DNA of 64,000 nt from contig NZ_JXST01000018.1 in assembly GCF_000878195.1 (NCBI RefSeq), forward strand, positions 1 to 64,000. The letters are read 5' to 3'. A model generated the notes under the pieces. The model was not told where the DNA came from, did not search any database, and saw only the letters and a list, made by a program, of their open reading frames with translations. Positions 15,256-24,138 of the stretch are shown here, piece by piece (position 1 is the first letter of the stretch; the number at the start of each line of letters is the position of its first letter). The stretch is from Mycolicibacterium llatzerense. Lineage in GTDB: Bacteria > Actinomycetota > Actinomycetes > Mycobacteriales > Mycobacteriaceae. Both the position numbers and the translations under genes were made by a program.

Positions 15256-15612
15256 TCAACCGGAAGCTGATGTCACCGGCAGGAGATCTTCGACCGTGAC
15301 GTCGACCGGTAGGTCGGTGATCGCGGCGACGGCACGTTGGATGGCAGTAGCCGTCTGTCGCACCGGCGCGTCGAGCGCGAGACTGACGTGCACGTCGACG
15401 CGGTCGGCCCCGATCCGAATCCCGGAGACCCGCCGGCCCGGCAGGTAGGTGCCCACCTCGCCGAACATGCCGCCGTGCAACCCCGCCACACCCTTGACCG
15501 CAGTCACCGCGGCGGCGATGCGATCAGCGTCGTCCTCCGGAGCTGCTGCCCGCGTCGGGGCATCACTGGACACGAGCGGGCGCGGCGTCAGCGTCGTCGC
15601 CGCCGCCGTCAC
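15256..15612 (-). CDS. Asp23/Gls24-type protein
   Basis: 118 aa from a GTG at 15612, which overlaps the upstream gene by 50 bp; a GTG at 15573 (11-bp overlap) is a sensible alternative start. The Asp23-like part runs from ADRIAAAVTAVKGVAGLHGG through VDVHVSLALDAPVRQTATAI to LPVDVTVEDLLPV, the usual strand-helix-strand order. Soluble, no signal peptide. Second gene of the operon headed by the protein at 15563-16033. Confidence 0.72.
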   Translation of the reverse strand: MTAAATTLTPRPLVSSDAPTRAAAPEDDADRIAAAVTAVKGVAGLHGGMFGEVGTYLPGRRVSGIRIGADRVDVHVSLALDAPVRQTATAIQRAVAAITDLPVDVTVEDLLPVTSASG

Positions 15613-16033
15613 TGTCGAGGTGCACGTCGTGCACGGTGATGTTGACCTCGGTCACCTCGAGACCGGTCATCCGTTCGATGGCGGCGATGACGTTTCGCCG
15701 GATACCTGCGGCCAGGTCAGCAATCGCCACGCCGTATTCGGCGACGATGTCGATGTCGACGGCGGCCTGCTTCTCGCCGATCTCGACCGACACGCCCTGG
15801 CTCTGGTTGACGCTGGCACCCGGGATTCGCTCCCGGAGGGCGCCGACCATCCGCGACGCGCCGCCGCCCAGGTCGTACACACCGCTCACTTCGCGGGTGG
15901 CGATCCCGGCGATCTTCGAGACCACGATGTCCGCGATCGTCGTCTTGCCCTGCGAGCTCACCAACGGCGATCCCTGGTAAGGGCTCATTTCCTTACTGGA
16001 CGACTCCACTTCGGCCTCCGCACTGGTCATCAT
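15563..16033 (-). CDS. Asp23/Gls24 family envelope-stress protein, operon leader
   Basis: 156 aa from the first of two adjacent ATG codons (16033, 16030); AAAGGGGAG sits just before them. This is the most canonical Asp23 protein here: TTIADIVVSKIAGIATREVSGVYDL, then VDIDIVAEYGVAIADLAAGI and VEVTEVNITVHDV-like C-terminal strands (quoted in parts). Asp23 proteins coat the membrane and respond to alkaline or cell-wall stress in firmicutes. Downstream genes include two more Asp23-like proteins and two membrane anchors. The 57-bp block at 16060-16116 is its likely promoter. Confidence 0.88.
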   Translation of the reverse strand: MMTSAEAEVESSSKEMSPYQGSPLVSSQGKTTIADIVVSKIAGIATREVSGVYDLGGGASRMVGALRERIPGASVNQSQGVSVEIGEKQAAVDIDIVAEYGVAIADLAAGIRRNVIAAIERMTGLEVTEVNITVHDVHLDSDGGGDDADAAPARVQ

Positions 16034-16059
16034 CACTCCCCTTTCGACTGCCGACACAT

Positions 16060-16116
16060 GGGTAGTCGCTACCCAGGGCCTGAACCGAACGTGTCCAGCG
16101 AGTGATACAGGACACA
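16060..16116 (-). promoter_or_regulatory. 57-bp promoter block shared with 18708-18764, copy A
   Basis: 47 of 57 positions are identical to copy B at 18708-18764, without gaps, although the genes they precede are unrelated. On the minus strand it reads TGTGTCC, 17 bases, ACGTTCGGTTC, which fits an ECF-type -35/-10 pair. GTATCAC just after the -35 is also conserved. The leader end contains GGGTAG-TCG-CTACCC, a small palindrome present only in this copy. Confidence 0.7.
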
Positions 16117-16223
16117 TTTCACGATTCTCAGCTCAGCATGCCCTGAACAGAACCACAACTCGACTAACTCTTGCAGTGAGGGCCTATATTTCAGGAGCGG
16201 CGAAGCGCAGCTGAGAGCGGAGT

Positions 16224-16799
16224 GTGGTGATAGCGCCAACCGGTGGCGACCTACGCGACGCCGACGACGAGGCTTTACGAGCCGCGGCCGTCATCGGCGA
16301 TCGCGAGGCGTTTGACGTCATCGTCACCCGGTACGGGCCCGTGCTCTACCGGTATGCGCGGCGAATGCTCGCCTCCGAAGCTGACGTCCCAGATGTCGTG
16401 CAGGACACCTTCGTTGCGGCCTGGCAACAGATCGCGGGCTTCCGCGGCAGCTCGTCGCTTCGGACGTGGTTGTTCGCGATCTGCTACCGCAAGATCGCCG
16501 ACACACACCGGCTCAAGCGGGCAAAACCGGTCGAAGATTGGGTGCTGGAACCGTTGGCCGGACCAGACCCGTCCGCCGACCCTTTCGCCGCCGCGTCCAA
16601 CGCCGCGTTTTTGGCCGCCCTCGAACAAGCGCTTGACGAACTGCCCGTACGCCAGCGCGCGGTGTGGATGATGCGGGAGATCGAACAGATGACGTTCCCT
16701 GAGATCGGCGAAGTGCTACACCTCAGTTCCGATGCAGTGCGCGGACACCACGTTCGGGCTATCAAGACGTTGCGAGTTCTGTTGGGGAGGTGGCAGTGA
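16224..16799 (+). CDS. ECF-type RNA polymerase sigma factor
   Basis: 191 aa from the first of two GTG codons at 16224/16227. Region 2 is visible as FDVIVTRYGPVLYRYARRML, VPDVVQDTFVAAWQ and FRGSSSLRTWLFAICYRKI; region 4 as DELPVRQRAVWMMREIEQMTFPEIGEVLHLSSDAVRGHH in its usual place (quoted only to show the RAVW...F.EIGE pattern). No C-terminal extension. Divergent from the Asp23 operon, with about 190 bp between starts. A possible -10 (TATATT) lies at 16185. Instead of a classical anti-sigma factor, an Asp23-like gene follows and overlaps it. Confidence 0.9.
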   Translation: MVIAPTGGDLRDADDEALRAAAVIGDREAFDVIVTRYGPVLYRYARRMLASEADVPDVVQDTFVAAWQQIAGFRGSSSLRTWLFAICYRKIADTHRLKRAKPVEDWVLEPLAGPDPSADPFAAASNAAFLAALEQALDELPVRQRAVWMMREIEQMTFPEIGEVLHLSSDAVRGHHVRAIKTLRVLLGRWQ

Positions 16800-17254
16800 C
16801 AGAGCCTGATCCCATCCTGCACCGCGCAGCCTCATACCTGCGATCGGTGCCCGAACCCGGCTGGGACGCCATCAGCGACCGGGTGCGCGCGGCTATACAC
16901 AGCGCAACCCGGACCGGTTGGCCGATCCGCGCCTCGCGGGACACCGACGCCGGCGTGGTGTACATCAGCGATCACGCGCTACGCAGCCTGCTGGCCCGGG
17001 AGTTGCGGCGCCGATTCGTCTGCCAGCCGACCCGCATCGACTTCACGCTTGACGGTGCCGTGCTGCGCGCCGTCGACATCGACGTCACCGGAAGCTACGG
17101 CACGCAACTGCGCGAACTCGGCGACGACATCCGCCGCTTGGTACTGGACACGATCCGCCCCATCCTCGACAACCTCGACGACAACGGCAGCACTCCGGCC
17201 GGGCCCATCGACGTGACCGTCACCGACGTCGTCGACGGCGACCCGCTGGGATAG
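16796..17254 (+). CDS. Asp23-like partner of the ECF sigma factor
   Basis: 152 aa from the GTG at 16796, which overlaps the sigma stop (GTGA) and has GGGGAGG five bases upstream; a GTG at 16790 is possible. N-terminal helical part about 1-55 (ASYLRSVPEPGWDAISDRV), then an Asp23-like domain with IDFTLDGAVLRAVDIDVTG, LGDDIRRLVLDTIRPILDN and a final strand IDVTVTDVVDGDP. No transmembrane helix or zinc-binding HxxxCxxC motif was seen, so it is not a ZAS anti-sigma factor. Position suggests it modulates the sigma factor. Confidence 0.72.
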   Translation: MTEPDPILHRAASYLRSVPEPGWDAISDRVRAAIHSATRTGWPIRASRDTDAGVVYISDHALRSLLARELRRRFVCQPTRIDFTLDGAVLRAVDIDVTGSYGTQLRELGDDIRRLVLDTIRPILDNLDDNGSTPAGPIDVTVTDVVDGDPLG

Positions 17255-17341
17255 CCCGGCACCACGCACTACGGCGGTTTTGCACCGCTGATTGATGAAA
17301 CATGTTGCCCCGCAATATCTTGCGGTGGACGGCGTAGACGC

Positions 17342-18310
17342 CTAGCACCTGCCCCGGTCAGCCGCAGTGATGGCGACGGCAGTGCCGGCAATCCCAGCTC
17401 GTTCGGCAGCCCGGTCAGCCATCCCCATCAGGCGCCGAAGACGGCCCGCGACGGCGTTCTTGGTCATCGGGGGCTCCGCGAGGCGGCCCAACTCGTCCAG
17501 CGACAGGTCGGGGTGCCGAACGCGCAAACGCGCGATTGCGACGAAATGAGCGGGCGCCGCGTCACCGAGGATCTCCAGGGCGCGTTGCGCCCGGATCGCG
17601 GTCACCATGGCCGACTGCTGGGCACGACGTTGGTTGGAGTCCACCAGCGCCGCGTCCACGGTCGGTGTGGTGCCGGTTCGTTGGTGTGATTGCCAGGCCG
17701 CCCGGGTCTGTTGGGCGCCAATTCGATTCAACAAGGTGTCGATCGTGTCGGCGTCGCGCACCGTGATCCGCTCGGCACCGCGCAACTGGCGCGCTCGGAT
17801 GTGCACACCGAATCTGCGCGCAGCCCCGGCCAGAGCCGAGGCGGCTTCGACCCCGGGGCATTCCACCTCGAGCCCCCGTGCGCGACCGGCCAGCGCCAGC
17901 GAACCCCGGGCCAGGAAGGCGCCCCGCCACACCGCTTCGGCGTCGGCCGTACTACCCGCGACGATCTGCGGCGGCATGCCCCGGACCGGCCGACCCCGAC
18001 GGTCGATCAGCCCGGTCAACCGGGCCACATCTTCGGCTTCGTGGGCAACGTGCACCACGTATCGGGAGCGGGTGGCGATGCTCGGCAGTGCACGAATTTC
18101 GGCCGTACATCCGTACAAGTCCTTGAGGTCTTTGCAGACCCGCGTGGCGATCGGCTCGCGGTCGACCTCTGCGTCAATCACCGCGCGTCCCTTGACGATA
18201 CGCAGCCCGCCTGCGAATTGCAGGAGTGCAGTCACTTCCGCTTTGCGCGCACTGGCCAGATGCACGACCGTACCGGCAAGCTCATCCTTGGCGCTCGGTG
18301 TCAACATCAC
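17342..18310 (-). CDS. WhiA-like DNA-binding protein
   Basis: 322 aa (start GTG 18310 or ATG 18307). The N-terminus AKDELAGTVVHLASARKAEV and LLQFAGGLRIV matches WhiA, followed by the LAGLIDADG-like domain (WRGAFLARGSLALAGRARG) and a C-terminal helix-turn-helix segment (HPDLSLDELGRLAEPPMTK, NAVAGRLRRL). Canonical mycobacterial whiA sits beside uvrC/yvcK; none of those genes is here, so this is probably a paralogue. It lies between the ECF sigma pair and a gene with the shared 57-bp promoter. Confidence 0.85.
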   Translation of the reverse strand: MMLTPSAKDELAGTVVHLASARKAEVTALLQFAGGLRIVKGRAVIDAEVDREPIATRVCKDLKDLYGCTAEIRALPSIATRSRYVVHVAHEAEDVARLTGLIDRRGRPVRGMPPQIVAGSTADAEAVWRGAFLARGSLALAGRARGLEVECPGVEAASALAGAARRFGVHIRARQLRGAERITVRDADTIDTLLNRIGAQQTRAAWQSHQRTGTTPTVDAALVDSNQRRAQQSAMVTAIRAQRALEILGDAAPAHFVAIARLRVRHPDLSLDELGRLAEPPMTKNAVAGRLRRLMGMADRAAERAGIAGTAVAITAADRGRC

Positions 18311-18357
18311 AAGTCCCCCACTGCCTCACCTGATCGAATCCCGTTTGTTCAGCTGAC

Positions 18358-18678
18358 TTATGCGCCGCATCGCGAATCGCCATGCTGGCGACACTGTGCG
18401 AGCTGGTGCATGAGGCGCCCGGAGAGCGGACCGTCGGGGTGGTGCAGCGCACGCCAGGTTTCCAGCGTTCCCATCAGGGTTTCTGGGACCGTAAGTTGTT
18501 CGCGGACAACGACGGTGATCAACGTTTCGATCACCGTGCCGAATTCTCCGATGCCCAGGTTCACGTAGGCATTGTTGAGCTCGGAAACTGTCAAGCGAGA
18601 ACGAATGCTCTCCACCAGTTCCCACGCAACGTCGGACTCGCTACTCAACGACATCAATCCCTTCAGCTCGCCCCCCAT
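18358..18678 (-). CDS. 106-aa protein of unknown function behind the shared promoter block
   Basis: 106 aa from the ATG at 18678 (MGGELKGLMSLSSES). Soluble and helical, with ELVESIRSRLTVSELNNAYV and VIETLITVVVREQLTVPETL; ends with a cysteine-containing tail. No family recognised. The conserved 57-bp block ends 30 bp upstream, so it is probably co-regulated with the Asp23 operon. WhiA-like gene follows 48 bp downstream on the same strand and may be cotranscribed. Confidence 0.65.
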   Translation of the reverse strand: MGGELKGLMSLSSESDVAWELVESIRSRLTVSELNNAYVNLGIGEFGTVIETLITVVVREQLTVPETLMGTLETWRALHHPDGPLSGRLMHQLAQCRQHGDSRCGA

Positions 18679-18707
18679 CACCACGCCCCCATTTCCTGCG
18701 TCATAGG

Positions 18708-18764
18708 GGGTAGTCGTGATCCAGGGCCCGAACCGAACGTCGCCGTCGCGTGATACGGGACACA
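18708..18764 (-). promoter_or_regulatory. 57-bp promoter block shared with 16060-16116, copy B
   Basis: Same element as copy A: on the minus strand TGTGTCC, 17 bases, ACGTTCGGTTC, with GTATCAC, GGCCCTGG and CGACTACCC conserved. It ends 30 bp before the start of the unknown gene at 18678. Conservation outside coding sequence, at fixed spacing, points to one sigma factor or regulator. Confidence 0.7.
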
Positions 18765-18877
18765 ATCGCCCCCGATACAGGAACTACGGATCACCGCATG
18801 AATCGACAACGCCGGCCGTGGCTGGAGGGCCACGGCCGGCGTCGGCGGCTGACGATGTCAGCAGTGAAGCGCTGGAC

Positions 18878-21775
18878 TCAGACTGACGTCAGCTCGGAAT
18901 CGCGTTGGATCGGCTTCGGCCAGGGCTGCGGAACCGGACGCTGACGGACGCGCTGCGGCCACCAGAACCACCGTCCGAGCAGGCTGGCGATCGACGGCGT
19001 CATCAGCGACCGCACCACCAGGGTGTCGAACAACAGACCCAGACCGATGGTCGTACCGACCTGGCCGATGATGATCAGCTTGCTCACCGACATCGACATC
19101 ATGGTGAAGGCGAACACCAGGCCCGCCGAGGTGACGACCGAGCCGGTGCCGACCATGGCGCGGATGATGCCGGTGTTGAGCCCGGCGTGGATTTCCTCCT
19201 TGACGCGGGAGACCAGCAGCAGGTTGTAGTCCGCGCCGACCGCCAGCAGGACGATGACCGACATCGGTAACACCATCCAGTGCAACGGAATACCCACGAT
19301 GTGCTGCCAGAGCAGTACCGAGAGACCAAAGGCCGATGCCAGGCTGAGCACCACGGTGCCGACGATCACCGCCGAAGCGACGACCGCACGGGTGAGCACC
19401 AACATGATGATGAAGATCAGGATCAGCGCCGCGGCCGCGACGATCATCAGGTCGTAATCGGCACCGATCTGCATGTCGTTGTACATGGCCGCACTGCCGC
19501 CGAGGTAGATCGACGAGCCCTCGAGCGGGGTGCCCTTGATCGCGTCGGCCGCCGCAACCTTGAGCGGTTCGATACGCGAGGTGCCCTCCTGCGTCAACGG
19601 GTTGCCCTGGTGAATGATGGTGAACCGCACCGCATGGCCGTCGGGCGACATGAACAGCTTGAGGCCGCGCTGGAAATCTGCGGTCTCGAAGGCTTCCGGC
19701 GGGAGGTAGAACGAATCGTCGTTCTTGGCTGCGTCGAAGGCCTCGCTCATCGCGGTGCCGGTCTTCTGCATCGCGATGGTCTGATCCTGCTGGGCCTTCT
19801 GCATCTGGTACTGGTTCAGCAGCACCTGCTTCTGATGCTTCATCGACGCGATCTGCTTGGGCATCGTCGCGACCATCTTGGGCATGAGGTCGGCCATGCG
19901 CTGCATGTCGGGAACGATGGCCTGGAAGTCATCGGACATCAAGCTGATGCCGTCGATGCTCTCGAAGACCGACCGCATGGACCAGCACACCGGGATGTCG
20001 AAGCAGTGCGGCTCCCAGTAGAAGTAGTTGCGCATGGGCCGGAAGAAATCATCGAAGTCCGACAAGTGATCTCGGGTGTCACCCATGTCATCCGAGGTGG
20101 TCTTCATCTTGTCGGCCATCCGCTGCGACACGGCAGCCAGATCCTTCTGGACGCTCATCATCTCGGTCATGGCGTCGATGCTGTTCTGCAGATCGTCTGC
20201 CTGAGAGAGCAGATTGTTCAGATTGGTCTGCGTGTAATCGTTGTTCATGAGCTGCGTGGAGCCGCTCTGTCCGACGGTGTACGGGATCGTCGAGTGCTTG
20301 ATCGGGTCACCGTCGGGGCGAGTGATCGTCTGCACCTGGGCGATTCCGTGCACGTTCTTGAGCGCCTTGGCGATCTTGTCGATCACCAGGAAGTCCGCCG
20401 GGTTCCGCAGATCGTGATCGGACTCGACCATCATCAGGTCCGGGTTCATCTTGGCCTGCGAAAAGTGCCGGAACGCAGCGTCATAGCCGACGTTGGCGGG
20501 GATGTCCTTCGGCAGATAGATCCGGTCGTCGTAGATGGTGTGATAGCCCGGTAGCGCGATCAGACCGACCAGTGCCGCCACCACGGCGCCGACCAGGATG
20601 GCGCCGGGCCAGCGCACCGTCGCGGTGCCGACCCGATGCCAGCCGGCGGTTCTCGTGTTCGTTCGAGGCTCGAGGACCCGGCGGAAGCGGGTTGCGACCG
20701 AGATCACCGCGGGCCCGAGGGTCAGCGCCATCGCGACCACCATCACCATGCCGATGGCCAGCGGAAAGCCCATGGTCTGGAAGTACGGCAACCGGGTGAA
20801 GTGTAGGCACAGGGTGGCGCCGGCAATGGTCAGGCCCGAGGCCAGCACCACGTGCGCGGTGCCGTGAAACATGGTGTAGTAGGCCGATTCTCGGTCTTCT
20901 CCGGCCCGTCGCGCTTCCTGATAGCGCCCGATCAGGAAGATGACGTAGTCCGTCGCCGCGGCGATCGCCAGCGTCACCAGCAGGTTGGTGGCGAAGGTGG
21001 TCAGCCCGAAAACGTTGTGGTAGCCCAGGAATGCCACCAGACCGCGCGCCCCGGAGAGTTCGAGCACGACCATCACCAACACGATCAAGGTCGCGATGAC
21101 GGATCGGTAGACCAGCAAGAGCATGACCGCGATGACGCCGAACGTGACGAGTTCGATCAGCTCCATGCTCTTGTCGCCGACGACGTTCTGGTCAGTGCTC
21201 GTCGCTGCGGGACCGGTCACATATGCCTTTACCCCTGGCGGAGCAGGGCTTTCGGTGGCGATGTGGCGCACCGCGGCGACCGAATCGTTGGCCAGCGTCT
21301 CACCTTGATCACCGGCGATGTAGACCTGAACATAGGCCGCCTTGCCGTCGCGGCTCTGGGCGCCCTTGGCGGTCAGCGTGTCGCCCCAGAAGTCCTGCAC
21401 ATGCTGGACGTGGGTGGTGTCGGCGCGGAGGTCAGCGACCATCTTGTCGTAGAACGCGTGCGCGTCGGCTCCCAGCGGATTGTCGCCTTCGAGCACGATC
21501 ATCACCGAACTGCTGGTGCTGTATTCGTCGAACACCTTGCCGACGCGTTTGGTGGCGATCATCGACGGCGCGTCGTTGGGGCTCATGGACACCGCGCGCA
21601 GCTTGCCGACTTCCTCGAGCTGCGGGACAACGGTGTTCAGTGCGGCGATGACCCCGATCCAGGCCAGGATGATCAGCACCGCGAACCGGCGGAGGAACTG
21701 CGGTATCCCCTTGTGTCCCTTGTCTTCTACCACCGGGATGGCGTCGGTCTGGGCCTCGTCGGCCGGCGCGCTCAT
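18878..21775 (-). CDS. MmpL-family RND transporter
   Basis: 965 aa. N-terminal helix, large extracytoplasmic loop, then a block of helices beginning near [19 protein letters not shown]; the second half repeats this topology with a long second loop containing a Gln/Met-rich coiled coil (about 540-690). [25 protein letters not shown] and [16 protein letters not shown] motifs carry the MmpL proton-relay Asp-Tyr pairs. Exports lipids, siderophores or drugs with its MmpS partner. Its ATG overlaps the mmpS stop (21775-21772). Length and context match the MmpL4/MmpL5 group. Confidence 0.93.
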   Translation of the reverse strand: MSAPADEAQTDAIPVVEDKGHKGIPQFLRRFAVLIILAWIGVIAALNTVVPQLEEVGKLRAVSMSPNDAPSMIATKRVGKVFDEYSTSSSVMIVLEGDNPLGADAHAFYDKMVADLRADTTHVQHVQDFWGDTLTAKGAQSRDGKAAYVQVYIAGDQGETLANDSVAAVRHIATESPAPPGVKAYVTGPAATSTDQNVVGDKSMELIELVTFGVIAVMLLLVYRSVIATLIVLVMVVLELSGARGLVAFLGYHNVFGLTTFATNLLVTLAIAAATDYVIFLIGRYQEARRAGEDRESAYYTMFHGTAHVVLASGLTIAGATLCLHFTRLPYFQTMGFPLAIGMVMVVAMALTLGPAVISVATRFRRVLEPRTNTRTAGWHRVGTATVRWPGAILVGAVVAALVGLIALPGYHTIYDDRIYLPKDIPANVGYDAAFRHFSQAKMNPDLMMVESDHDLRNPADFLVIDKIAKALKNVHGIAQVQTITRPDGDPIKHSTIPYTVGQSGSTQLMNNDYTQTNLNNLLSQADDLQNSIDAMTEMMSVQKDLAAVSQRMADKMKTTSDDMGDTRDHLSDFDDFFRPMRNYFYWEPHCFDIPVCWSMRSVFESIDGISLMSDDFQAIVPDMQRMADLMPKMVATMPKQIASMKHQKQVLLNQYQMQKAQQDQTIAMQKTGTAMSEAFDAAKNDDSFYLPPEAFETADFQRGLKLFMSPDGHAVRFTIIHQGNPLTQEGTSRIEPLKVAAADAIKGTPLEGSSIYLGGSAAMYNDMQIGADYDLMIVAAAALILIFIIMLVLTRAVVASAVIVGTVVLSLASAFGLSVLLWQHIVGIPLHWMVLPMSVIVLLAVGADYNLLLVSRVKEEIHAGLNTGIIRAMVGTGSVVTSAGLVFAFTMMSMSVSKLIIIGQVGTTIGLGLLFDTLVVRSLMTPSIASLLGRWFWWPQRVRQRPVPQPWPKPIQRDSELTSV

Positions 21776-22197
21776 GCGGCCTTCACAAAGCAGAAGGTTT
21801 CGGCGTTCATACCGGTGGCGGTCCTCTCTTCTTTGACCACGTCATCGACACTGACCCGGCAGCTGATGCTGTTGCCGTCGCTCTGGGCCAGAATGTTGGG
21901 CTGCACCGAGGGCAGGGTGGTCGACAGCGTCAACGTCCACGGCAACGAAACTCCCGCGGCGCGCTGCGGCTTGCCTTCGAGGTCCATGTAGTTGACGACG
22001 GCCGTGCTGCCCGTGCCGTAGATCTCGTACTTCACGAACTTCGGGTTGAAGTCCTCGGCGTTGTCCGAGCTCTTCTCTGTGATCACAACGGGATTCGAGC
22101 CGAACACCTGGCGCACGTTCGACACGATCACCACGCCGGCGCCAACCGCGACGATCACCAATAGCGGTAGCCATGCCCGCCGAAACACACTCGTCAT
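21772..22197 (-). CDS. MmpS-family accessory protein
   Basis: 141 aa from the ATG at 22197 with AGAAGG upstream; an upstream in-frame extension has no such signal. One N-terminal transmembrane helix (about 9-27), then an extracytoplasmic beta-sandwich domain with the typical [17 protein letters not shown] and [14 protein letters not shown] segments and a conserved C-terminal Cys. MmpS proteins couple MmpL pumps to their periplasmic substrates. A copy of the TetR operator lies about 105 bp upstream. Confidence 0.92.
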   Translation of the reverse strand: MTSVFRRAWLPLLVIVAVGAGVVIVSNVRQVFGSNPVVITEKSSDNAEDFNPKFVKYEIYGTGSTAVVNYMDLEGKPQRAAGVSLPWTLTLSTTLPSVQPNILAQSDGNSISCRVSVDDVVKEERTATGMNAETFCFVKAA

Positions 22198-22300
22198 CGC
22201 TGCCTTCTGTAGAAATTGCCGACCGCGCGGTCGTCGGGCATGTGGCGGCACACCACCATTGGTGACCCCCGAGGACATCTAGCTAGGTAACCTAACCGAA

Positions 22301-22325
22301 AAAGTGGATAGAGTCCATCCATTTA
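22301..22325. promoter_or_regulatory. Operator copy upstream of mmpS-mmpL
   Basis: AAGTGGATAGAGTCCATCC followed by ATTT shares the dyad AAGTGGAT-N2-AGTC-N-ATCCAYTT with the palindrome before the divergent tetR gene (23345-23385). It lies upstream of mmpS on the minus strand, so the same TetR protein should control the pump. The right half is slightly degenerate (CATTT for CACTT). Confidence 0.75.
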
Positions 22326-22440
22326 AATGTCGTCTTCGTTACAACCCGGCGCGGCCCCACCGCATTCCTGCCACGTCCGCACATGCGCGATCTACCCCGG
22401 AAAACGGCTGGTCAGCGCGGGAAATTCGGACGCAAATCAC

Positions 22441-22911
22441 TCAACTATTGGAGCCGAAGTCCCAGACTTGCATGTTGCCGGCCGGGTAGTTCACGCATAC
22501 GTCGGTGGCCTTCGCGACCACACCCTTGTTGTTGAAGAACACCTTGGCCCAGTTGCCCCAGTGAGTGGCCACCTGTTCGTAATAGACGTTGGTGGCGGTG
22601 TCCTCGGAGTACTGCCGGCGACCCGCCGGATCGAGCGAGAAGAACCAGTGGATGCGATCCTCGGCCATCTGCTGAATGTCGGCGGGCCGGTTGTTCCGGT
22701 CGATCATGTAGCGCTGGTAGTACACCGGACTGGTATCACGCACCGCCTGCAGATACTGCTCGGCATCACAGGTGGTGACGATGATCCGATGCGGGATCGG
22801 GTAGTCGTCGGTGGCATCGGCCGCAGCCGGGCCGGCCAGCGACAGAGAGGAAGACGCCGCAACGCCAAATGCCATGGCGGCCAATCCCATACGAATTGAT
22901 CGAATCGTCAT
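22441..22911 (-). CDS. Secreted DUF5078-type protein
   Basis: 156 aa from the ATG at 22911, overlapping the upstream stop by 4 bp. Signal peptide about 1-31 ([20 protein letters not shown], then AGPAAADA cleavage region). Mature part has [20 protein letters not shown] and two cysteines likely paired. The sequence resembles the mycobacterial secreted DUF5078 family, whose function is unknown. It lies between the DUF732 gene and mmpS, with 240 bp to mmpS where the operator sits. Confidence 0.75.
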   Translation of the reverse strand: MTIRSIRMGLAAMAFGVAASSSLSLAGPAAADATDDYPIPHRIIVTTCDAEQYLQAVRDTSPVYYQRYMIDRNNRPADIQQMAEDRIHWFFSLDPAGRRQYSEDTATNVYYEQVATHWGNWAKVFFNNKGVVAKATDVCVNYPAGNMQVWDFGSNS

Positions 22912-23279
22912 GCGCGGCCTCCCGATTGCGACTGATGCGCGGCGTCGTCCAACACCGAATGCTTGTCCGGGCAATAGAAATCTATTGCGGCACCGAGGAA
23001 CTGCCAGTTCTGCTGCGTGACGTTGTGCCGGGACAAGTTGGTGGCGACGAACTTGGCCGACTGATAGGCGTCATGGTCGACGTTGTTGCTCAACCGCTGG
23101 CAGGTGATCTTGCCCAACCAGGCGTTGTAGTCCTTCGGGCCATAGATCCCGTAGGTGTGCAATTGATTCGCGAAGTCCGTATCGGGATCGGCGTATGCGG
23201 TCCCCGAATTGGCCACTGCCGCAAGCAGTCCAATACCGGCGGCGGCCAACACGCGTACGGCCCGGTGATGTCGCGTCAT
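22908..23279 (-). CDS. Secreted DUF732 protein
   Basis: 123 aa. Signal peptide about 1-30 with [11 protein letters not shown] before the mature start. The DUF732 signature follows: [28 protein letters not shown] (read in parts) with the conserved second Cys near 106 (IDFYCPD). DUF732 proteins are small exported helical proteins with one disulphide. First gene of a pair divergent from tetR; the palindrome at 23345-23385 lies 66 bp before its start. Confidence 0.85.
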   Translation of the reverse strand: MTRHHRAVRVLAAAGIGLLAAVANSGTAYADPDTDFANQLHTYGIYGPKDYNAWLGKITCQRLSNNVDHDAYQSAKFVATNLSRHNVTQQNWQFLGAAIDFYCPDKHSVLDDAAHQSQSGGRA

Positions 23280-23344
23280 ACAGCACGTCCCCCTGATCGC
23301 AGATCACCACAATCGTCAGCCGATCACAGTGTTCGGCATGAAGT

Positions 23345-23385
23345 TATTCAGGTAAGTGGATGAAGTCAATCCACTTACCTGAATA
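23345..23385. promoter_or_regulatory. Perfect 17-bp-arm operator between DUF732 gene and tetR
   Basis: Arms 23345-23361 and 23369-23385 (TATTCAGGTAAGTGGAT and its exact complement) flank GAAGTCA. It is positioned to control the divergent secreted-protein pair and tetR itself. Its core recurs before mmpS at 22301-22325. Confidence 0.85.
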
Positions 23386-23411
23386 GTGTCTCGCATTACA
23401 CTGCGGGGGTG

Positions 23412-24071
23412 ATGACCCGCCAGACCACTGATCGACCGCTGCGCAAGGACGCTGTGCGCAATCGTCAGCGTGTGATCGACGCGGCCCGCGACCTGTTCGC
23501 CACACGAGGCCTGGGCGCAACGCTCAATGAGGTAGCCCACCACGGCGGGATCGGCGTCGGCACGGTTTATCGCAGGTTCCCCACCAAGGACGAGCTGATC
23601 GAGGCCATCTTCGAGGACGCGATCGACGAGATCGCCGCCTTCGCCGATTCGGGATTGGAATTCGACGACTCGTGGGCGGGATTCACCTGGTTCGTCGAAC
23701 AGATGGGTCAGCAGACTGCCACCGATCGTGGCCTGCGTGAAATCCTGTACGGGCAGAGTGGTTGCGGCAATCGGGTGGATGCGGCACGTACCCGCCTGGT
23801 TCCGAAGCTCGCGAAACTTGTTGAACGGGCCCAAAAAGACGGCTATCTGCGGCCGGGTATCTCCGACAGCGACATGCCGATCCTGGGTCTTCTGGCAGGC
23901 ACGGTCAGCGAGTTCGCCGGGCACGTCAATGCTGACCTGTGGCGACGGTACGTGGCCATCTTCCTGGACGGGCTGCGCGCTCGCGATGGGCAGGACCCGC
24001 TGCCGGTCGATGCCCTTGATGAAGACCAGGCCGCGATCGCCATGACTACCAGTCCGCCGCCCGTGTCCTGA
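23412..24071 (+). CDS. TetR regulator of the MmpS/MmpL locus
   Basis: 219 aa from the ATG at 23412 (a GTG precedes it at once). Helix-turn-helix: VIDAARDLFATRGLGATLNE and HHGGIGVGTVYRRFPTKDEL (about 20-62). C-terminal ligand domain unassigned. The arrangement, TetR divergent to secreted proteins and mmpS-mmpL, resembles TetR-controlled mmpS5/mmpL5 loci of M. abscessus rather than the MarR-controlled one of M. tuberculosis. Likely autoregulated through 23345-23385. Confidence 0.88.
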   Translation: MTRQTTDRPLRKDAVRNRQRVIDAARDLFATRGLGATLNEVAHHGGIGVGTVYRRFPTKDELIEAIFEDAIDEIAAFADSGLEFDDSWAGFTWFVEQMGQQTATDRGLREILYGQSGCGNRVDAARTRLVPKLAKLVERAQKDGYLRPGISDSDMPILGLLAGTVSEFAGHVNADLWRRYVAIFLDGLRARDGQDPLPVDALDEDQAAIAMTTSPPPVS

Positions 24072-24103
24072 ATCAGCACGCCAAACCCTTCTGACTGGCG
24101 GCG

Positions 24104-24128
24104 GTTATCCGGGCACAAAGTCGGGTAC
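24104..24128 (+). promoter_or_regulatory. Weak SigF-like promoter, GTTA-N15-GGGTAC
   Basis: GTTA at 24104-24107, 15 bases, GGGTAC at 24123-24128 on the plus strand. Predicted start near 24135 would leave almost no leader before the ATG at 24139, so either the transcript is nearly leaderless or a later start codon is used. Confidence 0.4.
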
Positions 24129-24138
24129 CCACCCAGGT

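Noticed and set aside
16033..16117. In-frame upstream extension of the first Asp23 gene (begins MCPVS) and the similar one before 18678
   Set aside because: The similarity between the two is at DNA level, covers the promoter block and stops before the ribosome sites, so it is regulatory rather than coding.
19280..20554. 424-codon plus-strand frame opposite mmpL
   Set aside because: His/Arg-rich translation without motifs; mmpL on the other strand is certain.
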